The notes: generated by a model from the sequence alone, not told the origin. A stretch of DNA of 7,075 bases from an uncultured Clostridia bacterium (GCA_934463165.1 CAKSJG010000044.1:1-7075), one strand, 5' to 3'. Shown: positions 1-6,393, counted from the stretch's first letter. Made by a program: numbers and translations.

Positions 1-9
1 CACCGTTCC

Positions 10-32
10 GATGAAAAATAAACGTTTTCATC
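10..32. other. Small perfect hairpin in the leader region
   Basis: An 8-base perfect inverted repeat, GATGAAAA at 10-17 and TTTTCATC at 25-32, encloses a 7-base loop. It is followed by TGTTTACC, which is only weakly T-rich, so it is at best a poor intrinsic terminator for a gene to the left of the window. The stem is AT-rich and may be a chance event. No coding region in this part of the window explains it. Confidence 0.3.
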
Positions 33-126
33 TGTTTACCGGAGAAAATGTGAATAGACGAATAACGCAAAATATGCATTAAATCAGATATTTTGTGATT
101 TTACAATTAACTATATATATATATCG

Positions 127-134
127 AAAGGAGG
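127..134 (+). promoter_or_regulatory. Ribosome binding site that sets a GTG start at 143
   Basis: AAAGGAGG at 127-134 is a near-perfect Shine-Dalgarno sequence ending 8 bases before GTG 143. It is only 3 bases from the ATG at 138, which is too close and opens a different, arginine-rich reading frame. It lies inside the longer in-frame extension that begins at GTG 95, so the upstream start is unlikely. This site therefore selects GTG 143. Confidence 0.8.
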
Positions 135-142
135 TAAATGCT

Positions 143-511
143 GTGGCGAAATCAGACCACAAAACAGCCGCGTACAAAATCATTCCTGCGGAAACGGGAA
201 ATGTTTATAAGTTTTTTTGTGAGCGTTCGGGACAGCTTGTTTGCACCACAAGACCGTACCGTGAAAAAACTCCGGAAGCCGAGCTTGAAAAAGCGTGGCA
301 GTCGGAGGGGATCCGTAATTTTAACCGCTGCACAAAATGCGGATGCTGGGTAAACACGGTGATGTTTAACCCCGATGTTTTAATGTGCGTTGACTGCGCT
401 CCGATTGAGTCAACTCCGAACTTTTGCCCTCATTGCGGTGCAAGAGTTAAAGAAAACACCGACAAATGCGAGCTTTGTGGCAAGAATTTGATATATGAAG
501 GAGTGATGTAA
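143..511 (+). CDS. Small zinc-ribbon protein (122 aa), GTG start
   Basis: Probably a soluble cytosolic zinc-binding protein of unknown function; there is no signal peptide or membrane segment. The start was taken as GTG 143 because AAAGGAGG ends 8 bases upstream; an in-frame GTG at 95 has no such site. The N-terminal part (about residues 10-60) contains an FFCERSG segment with cysteines at 26 and 34, and a conserved-looking TRPYREKTPEAELEKAW stretch. Next come C63-x2-C66 (with C68 close by) and C82-x2-C85, which could form one zinc ribbon. C95-x2-C98 and C109-x2-C112 form a second, of the classic CPHCG...CELCGK type. Proteins of this layout seem to recur beside zinc-ribbon/TPM genes in gut clostridia, which is recollection of family context and not a search result. 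Its TAA stop abuts the ATG of the next gene, implying translational coupling. No enzyme motif is visible, and a partner-binding or scaffolding role is only a guess. Confidence 0.85.
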   Translation: MAKSDHKTAAYKIIPAETGNVYKFFCERSGQLVCTTRPYREKTPEAELEKAWQSEGIRNFNRCTKCGCWVNTVMFNPDVLMCVDCAPIESTPNFCPHCGARVKENTDKCELCGKNLIYEGVM

Positions 512-793
512 ATGACTGCATTAAAATTGCAAAACGAAAAAATGCGCTGCTTTGGATTTGGATATGAAGTTATGAAACAAGTTAAGATCTGCGTAAAATG
601 CGGTGCTTCGGCAAGCGCACATCAGCTTTTCTGCAAAGAATGCGGCGCATTTTTAACAAGGAAAAGCCTTTATGATAAATATAAGGAACGGCATAGGGTA
701 TGCAGAAAATGCAAGACCATACTTCCCGATACGGCAGAATACTGTCCGCAGTGCGGAACGAAGCAAAACAATAAAGAAAGAGGGGCTATATAA
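512..793 (+). CDS. Double zinc-ribbon protein (93 aa)
   Basis: A small protein made almost entirely of two zinc ribbons. The first has C27-x2-C30 and C41-x2-C44, the second C64-x2-C67 and C78-x2-C81; both have a 10-residue gap between knuckles, as in the DZR/zinc-ribbon families. A lysine- and arginine-rich helix-like linker (about residues 49-63) separates them. The ATG at 512 follows the previous stop codon with no gap, and AAGGAG at 498-503, inside the end of the previous gene, ends 8 bases upstream, so the two genes are probably translationally coupled. Met 21 (base 572) is an alternative start that keeps both ribbons, but its upstream sequence is a poorer ribosome binding site. The first 20 residues carry a lone C13. 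There is no membrane segment. The function is unknown; such modules usually mediate protein or nucleic-acid contacts, and no catalytic residues are visible. Confidence 0.85.
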   Translation: MTALKLQNEKMRCFGFGYEVMKQVKICVKCGASASAHQLFCKECGAFLTRKSLYDKYKERHRVCRKCKTILPDTAEYCPQCGTKQNNKERGAI

Positions 794-795
794 AT

Positions 796-3700
796 ATGAA
801 GAAGTTTCTATCACTGTGTATGGTATTTATTATGTTGATGACGTTTTTGCCGCTTTCGACATTTGCTGACGGCGAAACAGGCACAGAACCGCCGAAAGCC
901 GCTGACGGTTACTATCTTTTGGACAGTGCGGAGGATTTATACTGGTTTTCCGATTTTGTCAACAACAGAACAAGCAGCAGCGAGGTTGTAAATGCACGTC
1001 TTGAGGCGGATATTGACTTGAATTCCGGAATATCATTTGCGTATAACCATGAAACCGGCAAAATAACCGTCTCCAAAAACAACGGGGAAAACTTTCATCT
1101 CGGTTCGGGACTGAAAGGAACAACTCTCGGCGCAATTGATGACGGCGAAACGGTTTTTGCGCTGAACAAATGGACACCTGTCGGAACAAGTTCAAAGGCA
1201 TATGCCGGAACATTTGACGGAAACGGACACACCGTAAACGGTGTTTATGTGAACGATGAAAATATAGGCTATGCCGGATTTTTCGGACCCATCGGCGACA
1301 TTAATGCAAATAACAAATACAGCGGTCATGTGAAAAATCTTACGGTCGGAGAAAATTCCCTTATTCTCGGTTATAAATGCGGAGGCAGCGGTTCTACAGG
1401 CGGAATATCCGCAATGGCAATGAGTATCGATACGCTCGCAAACTGCATAAACCGTGCGACAGTTGTCGGAAAAAGCAGTTATGTTTCATTCAACAGCAGC
1501 GCGTCGAGTGTAGGTATGGTCGGCGGCATTGTCGGTTGTATGGCAGGAAAAGCGGAAAACTGCGAAAACTACGGTACGGTTGTCAGTGATAATTATGCCG
1601 GCGGAATCGCCGGAAATTTGACCGGCGGCAGAACAAACACCTATGCTCAGGCATATGTATCGCTTGAAAACTGCAGGAACTACGGTGAGGTTTACGGTAA
1701 TGAAGCCTTTGTATCCGCAACCGAAACAAGCGGTCATGCGGGCGGCATTGTCGGAAATTCCGGCGGCGGTGATACATTCGGCTGCGACGGAGGCATTATT
1801 GCAGGCTGCGTCAATTTCGGAAAGGTTCGTGCAAGCGGTGCTGCCGGAATTGTGTATCAGGCCAGAGAAGGCACGAGGATTCAATTTTGTGCCAACAGAA
1901 GCGAAGTTGCGGCGACTATGGTTGCCGTGGGGCTTGTTGGTCATATCGACTGGGGCGGATGCACTTTAGAGTCGAGCTATACCGCCGGAAATGTGACTTT
2001 AACCGGAGAAGGCGGAGAAACGGCAATTGCATATCCGATTGCTGGTTTGCTGAGAAGTTTTCTCGGAAATTTCCCAAGCTACACCGTTAAAAAGTGTTAT
2101 AACGACAGTTCTGTGCTTCCTTGCGAGGATAACGCTCTTGTCGGCGCAAATATAAATATTAACGCGTGCTACAGTGTTGCGACTTCCGTTTTTGCAACCG
2201 GTGAGCCGGCATATAAAATGGGCTTGTGGTATGATTTGCGTTGGAAACAAAATATTGCAGAGCCTTATGAAGAAGGGAAAATCCCCGAAGATTATCCGAA
2301 TATAACGGGAACAAGAGTTGTTTCGTATATTACGCACTATTGCTGTCATACCGACGAAACAAATAAAAAAGCGCACAAAAAATCGTTTTATTCGAATTCA
2401 ACCGAGGATATTATCGATGAACACGCTTTAAATGAAAAAGGCATTTGTACGCACTGCGGTAAGGATTTGAGGAAACCGATTTTTTCTAAAGACTCACTCC
2501 CCGAAGCAAAGGCGGGAAAATCATACAATGTGAGAGTCAGCGTAAGCGACGATCCGCCAAGCTTAAAAGATCACATAAAGGCGGTTGTCAGTGAAACGGA
2601 CGATACGGCATACAGCTTTACGCATGGCCTTACCGGAAAATCGGATTATAACTGGCGTTACGGTTATTATTACGACATTTACGGAGTCCCGTCCGAAAGC
2701 GGGATGCTCAGCTTCACTCTTTGCGCGGAAAACGATAACGGCATAACCAAGAAGACATATACATTAAAAATAAACGAAAGCGATCCGCTTGAAATCACAA
2801 CACAAAGCAAATTGGATAATGCAACGGTCGGATCTGAATATTCGCGCAGCTTATCGGTTAATTCGGATATTGCCGCAGCATGGAGCGTTGCGGACGGTTC
2901 ATCCCTTCCGGCAGGACTTTCGCTTAACCGGGAAACGGGTGCGATTAACGGCACACCGACAGAAAGTGGTAAATATACCTTTTCGGTAACTGCCGAATGT
3001 TCAGATATGACAGCAACCAAGGAGTTTAATATAACGGTTTTGCCGGAGGGAGGCTGTCCGCATGATAAGATGACTCATATTCCGGGCACGGCGGCAACAT
3101 GTATTAAAGACGGCGTTGCGGATTATTATTACTGTGATTTTTGCGGCAGGTATTATAAAGACGAACAGGGCAAAAATCAGATTTGGGATATCGAGTATGC
3201 ACTGAAATCGGAACTTAAAACCACCGTTATGCACACGGACGAAAATAATGACGGCATTTGTGATTTTTGTAACAAGCCTATGCCGATATTTGTAAAAGTA
3301 ACAGATGAAAAAGATATTGTTTACGGCAGTACATATATATTTGTCTCCGAAATCGGCGGTAAATATTATACGCTTGAGGCGCCGCCGGTGGATGGAAAAA
3401 CCGGGGAAAGGCGATACCGCAATGTTATGGGTGTTGCCGAGATAATACCCGACGCAAACGGCGAATTCGCATTTAACGCGCTTTATGCAGCAGACGCTAT
3501 AATGCTTAAAACGGAATTTGCCGCCGAATGCGGTCCGCTGGATGCGGGAAAACCGCGATACGGACTAAGTACGATTTTCGAAAATACCCGATACGGACTT
3601 ATGGGCGATTACAATGTTTATAATATGTATCCCAACGAACCTGCAAAATATGGCTATCGCATTGCGCTTGAACCTGACAAATCCGTAAGGATTGCATCCG

Positions 3701-4785
3701 TCTATAACGAATGCTGGAATGTCGGCTCAGACGGAGAATCGGGCGGCAAAGGCGGCAAAGGCGAAGACGTATTGCCATACGGAATATTACGCACATTCGA
3801 TATGAATTATAATGATGAGAACACAAAATTCATGACGATGCAGACAGAAAGCTATTACAACGGAGAAAAGCAGATTTACAGCGGCGCGCAAATGACGCAA
3901 TATCCGATTTATCTGTATAAAATGACTGTTAGCGGAACAGTCGGCGGAAAAAGCTATACGGTATCCGACGGTCAAAATAATGTTAATTTATCGAATCTTC
4001 CGGGGACGCTTTCCAATTATCAGGGCTTGGGACTTTCAAATGTCAGCGGACTTACGAACGCGGTAAATATTGCGTTTATCACCGATACGGTCGCTAATGC
4101 GCAGACGGACGCAGCCTCGCTGGATACAAGGGCATATGCCGATATATCTGTAAACGGATATACAACTGCAACCGATGAAAAGGGCAATGAAATTGCTTCT
4201 TCAATTACCTATTCGGTAACTCCTCATTTAAGCGTTACCGATGCGGACGGAGCGGAAATTTCAAGCTGTGAAATTACTGATGAAAGTCTAAACGGTGCAG
4301 AGCTGAAAGTCAGTTTGCACACCGTCGGCATTGAGCCTCGGCAGGTCATCCATTACAAAAAAGACGGGAAAAAGGAAATTTTCTATCCGGAGTACTCCGA
4401 ACCGGCAATAAACGGTGCAAAAACCTTTGAATATGAATCAGACGGCCGAGGCGGCGGATTTGTGACAATCCGCATCACAGACTTTTCAGATATCAAAATT
4501 CTTTCGGTAGCCGAGCCGGAAACAGATTATGCAATACGCTATGACGGAAAAACGCTTGCGATAGATTGTAAAACAGGCGGTGCATACACAATTGTATTTG
4601 CAAGCTATGATACAAGCGGTAAAATGACAATCGTCAAAACACTCACAACGGAATTTAACGCAGGAGTAAATTCGGATGTTAAAATTCCTGAGGATGTAAC
4701 GCTTAAAGCGGGCGACAAAATATTTCTTTGGGAAAATCTTAAAACGCTGAGACCGCTTTGCAAAGCATATACATTAAATAAATAA
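796..4785 (+). CDS. Large exported multidomain surface protein with GLUG repeats and Ig-like domains (1329 aa)
   Basis: An exported, probably cell-surface or released protein; an adhesin-like role is inferred. Residues 1-24 form a signal peptide (MKKF start, hydrophobic core, STFA|DG cleavage). Residues 38-180 are the usual lead-in to GLUG domains (LLDSAEDLYWFSDFV, WTPVG, FDGNGHTVNGVYV). Residues 217-460 hold about eight imperfect repeats of C-x-N-x-G-x-V type, several followed by GGIVG or GLVG, predicting a beta-helix. Residues 558-660 and 664-749 look like two putative Ig (He_PIG) domains; the second has the hallmark LPAGLSLN...GAINGTPTESG. CxxC clusters lie at 514-556 and 754-828. Residues 830-1046 are a beta-rich module ending IYLYKM, 1046-1240 are unassigned, and 1243-1325 match the clostridial C-terminal module ending KIFLWENLKTLRPLC. 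There is no LPxTG motif, S-layer domain or final membrane helix. AGAGGGG at 779-785 precedes the ATG by 10 bases. The reading frame is intact. Confidence 0.93.
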   Translation: MKKFLSLCMVFIMLMTFLPLSTFADGETGTEPPKAADGYYLLDSAEDLYWFSDFVNNRTSSSEVVNARLEADIDLNSGISFAYNHETGKITVSKNNGENFHLGSGLKGTTLGAIDDGETVFALNKWTPVGTSSKAYAGTFDGNGHTVNGVYVNDENIGYAGFFGPIGDINANNKYSGHVKNLTVGENSLILGYKCGGSGSTGGISAMAMSIDTLANCINRATVVGKSSYVSFNSSASSVGMVGGIVGCMAGKAENCENYGTVVSDNYAGGIAGNLTGGRTNTYAQAYVSLENCRNYGEVYGNEAFVSATETSGHAGGIVGNSGGGDTFGCDGGIIAGCVNFGKVRASGAAGIVYQAREGTRIQFCANRSEVAATMVAVGLVGHIDWGGCTLESSYTAGNVTLTGEGGETAIAYPIAGLLRSFLGNFPSYTVKKCYNDSSVLPCEDNALVGANININACYSVATSVFATGEPAYKMGLWYDLRWKQNIAEPYEEGKIPEDYPNITGTRVVSYITHYCCHTDETNKKAHKKSFYSNSTEDIIDEHALNEKGICTHCGKDLRKPIFSKDSLPEAKAGKSYNVRVSVSDDPPSLKDHIKAVVSETDDTAYSFTHGLTGKSDYNWRYGYYYDIYGVPSESGMLSFTLCAENDNGITKKTYTLKINESDPLEITTQSKLDNATVGSEYSRSLSVNSDIAAAWSVADGSSLPAGLSLNRETGAINGTPTESGKYTFSVTAECSDMTATKEFNITVLPEGGCPHDKMTHIPGTAATCIKDGVADYYYCDFCGRYYKDEQGKNQIWDIEYALKSELKTTVMHTDENNDGICDFCNKPMPIFVKVTDEKDIVYGSTYIFVSEIGGKYYTLEAPPVDGKTGERRYRNVMGVAEIIPDANGEFAFNALYAADAIMLKTEFAAECGPLDAGKPRYGLSTIFENTRYGLMGDYNVYNMYPNEPAKYGYRIALEPDKSVRIASVYNECWNVGSDGESGGKGGKGEDVLPYGILRTFDMNYNDENTKFMTMQTESYYNGEKQIYSGAQMTQYPIYLYKMTVSGTVGGKSYTVSDGQNNVNLSNLPGTLSNYQGLGLSNVSGLTNAVNIAFITDTVANAQTDAASLDTRAYADISVNGYTTATDEKGNEIASSITYSVTPHLSVTDADGAEISSCEITDESLNGAELKVSLHTVGIEPRQVIHYKKDGKKEIFYPEYSEPAINGAKTFEYESDGRGGGFVTIRITDFSDIKILSVAEPETDYAIRYDGKTLAIDCKTGGAYTIVFASYDTSGKMTIVKTLTTEFNAGVNSDVKIPEDVTLKAGDKIFLWENLKTLRPLCKAYTLNK
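1438..2181 (+). repeat. GLUG-type degenerate repeat region within the exported protein
   Basis: Encoded residues 215-462 contain repeating units with cysteines at 217, 256, 293, 338, 365, 434 and 458, most in a C-x-N-x-G-x-V context (for example CENYGTV, CRNYGEV, CVNFGKV), plus a cysteine-free SYTAGNV unit near 395. GGIVG, GGIAG, AGIV and GLVG segments lie between them. The units are 24-45 residues apart and diverged at the DNA level, so this is old protein repetition, not a recent tandem duplication. The GLUG family is typical of bacterial surface proteins and is expected to fold as a beta-helix. Confidence 0.75.
2785..3042 (+). other. Putative Ig (He_PIG-type) domain within the exported protein
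   Basis: Encoded residues 664-749 run from LEITTQSKLDNATVGSEYS to FNITVLPEG. They contain the diagnostic order of the putative Ig family: a GxxYS segment, a W in the middle, LPAGLSLN, TGAINGTPTESGKYTF, and a final strand. The preceding stretch, residues 558-660, shows a weaker version of the same plan (AGKSYNV, YGVPSESGMLSFTL). These domains usually act as spacers or in carbohydrate or protein binding outside the cell. Confidence 0.75.
3055..3279 (+). other. Extracellular CxxC/His module within the exported protein
   Basis: Encoded residues 754-828 carry C754-P-H756, C769, C780-x2-C783, H813 and C822-x2-C825. The pattern CPH...TAATC...DGVADYYYCDFCG, followed by HTDENNDGICDFC, recurs in clostridial surface proteins. 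A related unit lies earlier at residues 514-556 (C516, C517, H518, H543, C551, C554). The spacing would suit metal binding, although the protein is exported. Structural zinc or disulfides are both possible. Confidence 0.6.
3742..3759 (+). repeat. Two-copy 9-base tandem repeat, in frame
   Basis: GGCGGCAAA occurs twice in direct succession, encoding GGKGGK (residues 983-988) in a glycine-rich, probably flexible loop. Because the unit is three codons long, copy-number change would lengthen or shorten the loop without breaking the frame. Confidence 0.7.
4522..4770 (+). other. C-terminal module of clostridial surface proteins within the exported protein
   Basis: Encoded residues 1243-1325 follow the pattern of a short beta-sandwich seen at the C-terminus of many exported proteins of gut clostridia: TIVFASYDTSGKMTIVKT, then VTLKAGDKIFLWENLKTLRPLC. 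The final F-L-W-x-x-L-x-x-x-x-P-L box is the recognisable element. It has no attached sortase motif or transmembrane helix, so the way the protein stays on the cell, if it does, is not visible. Recognition is from memory of family style. Confidence 0.55.
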
Positions 4786-4790
4786 TTGTA

Positions 4791-4815
4791 ATATCCATTT
4801 TGAAAATGTGGATAT
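4791..4815. other. AT-rich inverted repeat between the exported protein and the membrane protein
   Basis: ATATCCA at 4791-4797 pairs with TGGATAT at 4809-4815, and the inner TTTT and AAAA (4798-4801 and 4803-4806) can extend the stem with a small bulge. It lies 5 bases after the stop codon of the large gene. The following bases, AGATAAAAATTTTAAGG, do not form a clean U-tract, so it would be a weak intrinsic terminator at most; it might instead be a processing or stability hairpin. I see no good promoter in the 56-base gap. Confidence 0.4.
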
Positions 4816-4841
4816 AGATAAAAATTTTAAGGAGGTTCATT

Positions 4842-5237
4842 ATGAAAGGAAAAAATTTTTTGAAGGTCACAGGTATTCTGATGATTATCGGCGGAGCATT
4901 GGGCATAGTTATAGGTCTCATTGCTATTGTCGGAGTTGGCGCGATGGCAGCGCTGCTTAACATAAGTTCCGGCGGACTGATGTTTTCAAGTGTTCTTGTA
5001 CTTTTAAGTGCAGTATTTCAGTTGATTGCCGGAATTATGGGTGTGAGTAACTGTGAAAAGCCTGAAAAGGCACAGAGCTGTCTGATTATGGGTATAATTG
5101 TAGCGGTGCTGTGCATAGCCGGCAACATCATTTCAAATGTTATGGGAACCGAATTTAACATTTTCAGTTATATTATCGGTTTGGTTATCCCGGTTCTCTA
5201 CATAATCGGTGCTGCCAAGAACAAGACTTCGGCATAA
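4842..5237 (+). CDS. Four-helix integral membrane protein (131 aa), unknown function
   Basis: A small hydrophobic inner-membrane protein. Four membrane segments are visible, at about residues 8-33, 44-68, 78-100 and 107-124, with a short charged loop NCEKPEKAQSC (70-80) between the second and third and a basic C-terminus (KNKTS). The N-terminus MKGKNFLK is basic, so both ends are probably cytoplasmic. Proteins with this plan (LKVTGILMIIGG start, IAGIMGVSNC-EKPEKA loop) appear common in gut clostridia as uncharacterised 4-TM proteins; this is recollection, and I cannot assign a family name with confidence. AAGGAGG at 4829-4835 ends 6 bases before the ATG, a strong ribosome binding site. It is separated by 56 bases from the gene before and 68 from the gene after, each gap holding a hairpin, so it may be expressed at a different level from its neighbours. 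There are no catalytic motifs. Confidence 0.85.
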   Translation: MKGKNFLKVTGILMIIGGALGIVIGLIAIVGVGAMAALLNISSGGLMFSSVLVLLSAVFQLIAGIMGVSNCEKPEKAQSCLIMGIIVAVLCIAGNIISNVMGTEFNIFSYIIGLVIPVLYIIGAAKNKTSA

Positions 5238-5255
5238 GCTATAGGCTTGAATGCC
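5231..5255 (+). other. Imperfect hairpin spanning a stop codon, alternative to the next stem
   Basis: GGCAT (5231-5235) pairs with ATGCC (5251-5255), and AAGC (5236-5239) with GCTT (5245-5248), leaving a TATAG loop and a two-base GA bulge. Its right arm shares TGCC (5252-5255) with the strong stem that follows, so the two cannot form fully together. Such mutually exclusive stems are seen in attenuators, but the overlap is only four bases and may be chance. Confidence 0.25.
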
Positions 5256-5285
5256 TCTGCCGTTCATTTACGGGCGGCAGAGGCA
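5252..5285. other. Strong GC-rich hairpin just upstream of the YdjG-like gene
   Basis: TGCCTCTGCCG at 5252-5262 and CGGCAGAGGCA at 5275-5285 are perfect reverse complements: an 11-base stem with a 12-base loop, TTCATTTACGGG. No T-run follows (GCCGAGCATAAAGG) and none exists on the other strand, so it does not look like a standard intrinsic terminator in either direction. It ends about 10 bases before the AAAGGAG of the next gene. A role in mRNA processing, stability or partial attenuation within the operon is possible. Confidence 0.6.
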
Positions 5286-5305
5286 GCCGAGCATAAAGGA
5301 GAGAA

Positions 5306-6388
5306 ATGATGGACACAATACAAAATTATAAATGTCCCTGCTGCGGAGCTTCATTGATTTTTAAAAACGGATCTCTGCACTGCGATTCCTGCGGTAACGA
5401 TTTTGAACTTGACGCTATGCGGCAAATTGAGGATGTCGGATCGCAAATGCAGGGAGAGTCAAAATATGACTGGGAGCATTACGAACTCAGAAACTATGAA
5501 GCAGGCGGCGAGATTGAACTCGCAAGCTATACCTGCCCCTCCTGTGGTGCAGAGATAGTCGGTGACGATACGATGGGGGCAACCATCTGTCCTTACTGCG
5601 GTGATGCGGCGGTTATCAAGGGACAGTTTGACGGAACGCTGCGTCCTGATTATATTATTCCGTTCAAAACAGAAAAAAAAGAGGCAATAGAGGCGTTTGA
5701 GGCAGATTTCAAAAATGCGCCGTTTTTGCCGGATGAATTTAAGGTTAAGAAGAAAATAGAAGAAATGACAGGCGTGTATGTGCCGTTTTGGATGTTTGAC
5801 TGCGACTGCAGCGCTGCAATAACTTACGGTGCACAAATGGTTACAAGCTGGAGTGATTCTAATTATAATTATATAAAAACAGACTATTACAGACTTTTCA
5901 GAAGCGGCAGTGTGGGTTTTGCCAACATTCCTGTTGACGGCTCAAAAAAAGCGGATGATGCATATATGGAGGCGGTAGAACCTTTTTGTTATGATGATGC
6001 AGTAGAGTTTAACGGTGCATATCTTTCGGGATATATGGCGGATAAATATGATGTTTCGGCAGAGGAAAGCATAGAGCGAGCGAACGAACGTGTAAAAAAT
6101 TCCACTGTTTCGGTATTTCGTAAAACTACAGACGGCTATGCGTCGGTTATTCCCGAAAGCACAAAAATTAGCTTTTCGGGCGGTAAAATAAGGTATTCCC
6201 TTCTCCCGGTATGGATGCTCAATATTAAATATATGAACAATACATATAAGTTTGCTGTCAACGGACAGACCGGTAAGGTTGTCGGTGAATATCCTGTTGA
6301 TAACGGAAAAAAATGGAAATACTTTGCGAAAATTGCCGGCCTTGCTTATATAGCCGCTGCAGTTACGGCATTTTTCTTGCTGCATTAG
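5306..6388 (+). CDS. YdjG-like protein: two zinc ribbons with C-terminal membrane anchor (360 aa)
   Basis: A cytosol-facing, tail-anchored membrane protein of the TFIIB-type zinc-ribbon family that includes Bacillus YdjG; such proteins are often misannotated as helicase- or replication-related. The first ribbon uses C10-x2-C13 and C26-x2-C29, the second C77-x2-C80 and C95-x2-C98. The family body follows: RPDYIIPFKTEKKEAIEAF (113-131), GVYVPFWMFDCD (156-167), SAEESIERANERVKNST (251-267), LLPVWMLNIKY (299-309) and FAVNGQTGKVVGEYPVD (316-332). One membrane helix lies at about 340-359, leaving almost nothing beyond it. AGGAG at 5297-5301 lies 4 bases before ATG 5306 and 7 before ATG 5309; the second Met may be the real start, a one-residue change. 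The TPM gene begins 13 bases later. In B. subtilis the YdjG/YdjH pair is tied to the SPFH protein YdjI and PspA recruitment to the membrane, so a membrane-stress role is inferred here. No enzyme active site is visible. Confidence 0.88.
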   Translation: MMDTIQNYKCPCCGASLIFKNGSLHCDSCGNDFELDAMRQIEDVGSQMQGESKYDWEHYELRNYEAGGEIELASYTCPSCGAEIVGDDTMGATICPYCGDAAVIKGQFDGTLRPDYIIPFKTEKKEAIEAFEADFKNAPFLPDEFKVKKKIEEMTGVYVPFWMFDCDCSAAITYGAQMVTSWSDSNYNYIKTDYYRLFRSGSVGFANIPVDGSKKADDAYMEAVEPFCYDDAVEFNGAYLSGYMADKYDVSAEESIERANERVKNSTVSVFRKTTDGYASVIPESTKISFSGGKIRYSLLPVWMLNIKYMNNTYKFAVNGQTGKVVGEYPVDNGKKWKYFAKIAGLAYIAAAVTAFFLLH

Positions 6389-6393
6389 GAGGA
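6387..6393 (+). promoter_or_regulatory. Ribosome binding site overlapping the stop codon of the YdjG-like gene
   Basis: AGGAGGA at 6387-6393 is a consensus Shine-Dalgarno sequence whose first two bases are the last two of the TAG stop (6386-6388). It ends 8 bases before ATG 6402. The overlap suggests that the YdjG-like and TPM proteins are made together in coupled fashion. Confidence 0.8.

Larger units (their letters stand above)
1..142 (+). promoter_or_regulatory. AT-rich leader upstream of the first gene; promoter not resolved
   Basis: This is the only stretch before the first gene and would carry the operon promoter if the operon starts here. It is AT-rich and contains an alternating TA run at 112-124. 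A possible -10 element, TACAAT, sits at 102-107 (5 of 6 matches to the consensus), but I see no convincing -35 element 16-18 bases upstream of it. TTGTGA at 93-98 with TATATA at 116-121 has the right spacing, but it would start transcription inside the ribosome binding site. The region may also be an internal gap of a longer operon. Confidence 0.3.

Noticed and set aside
2..82. Open frame from the window edge ending at TAA 80-82, possibly the tail of an upstream gene
   Set aside because: Only 26 codons are visible, they contain a hairpin (10-32), and the sequence is AT-rich with no recognisable protein motif; it cannot be told from non-coding sequence.
112..124. Alternating TA tract as a possible phase-variable promoter element
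   Set aside because: The run is short (13 bases) and does not sit between matching -35 and -10 elements; the only spacing that fits would start the transcript inside the ribosome binding site.
138..353. Overlapping + strand frame of 71 codons starting at ATG 138
   Set aside because: Its ATG is only 3 bases from the ribosome binding site, its product is arginine-rich with no domain, and it overlaps the convincing zinc-ribbon gene.
1486..1944. Minus-strand frame of 152 codons inside the exported-protein gene
   Set aside because: It mirrors the Gly/Ala-rich GLUG coding sequence and shows no independent start signal or motif.
1438..2181. CRISPR-like or DNA-level tandem repeat array in the Gly-rich region
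   Set aside because: The repetition is in the protein (GLUG-type units); the DNA copies are diverged and unevenly spaced, with no identical repeats and spacers.
5306..6388. Helicase or phage replication function for the YdjG-like protein
   Set aside because: Family members are sometimes labelled so, but there is no Walker A/B or helicase motif; the protein consists of zinc ribbons, the YdjG-type body and a C-terminal membrane helix.
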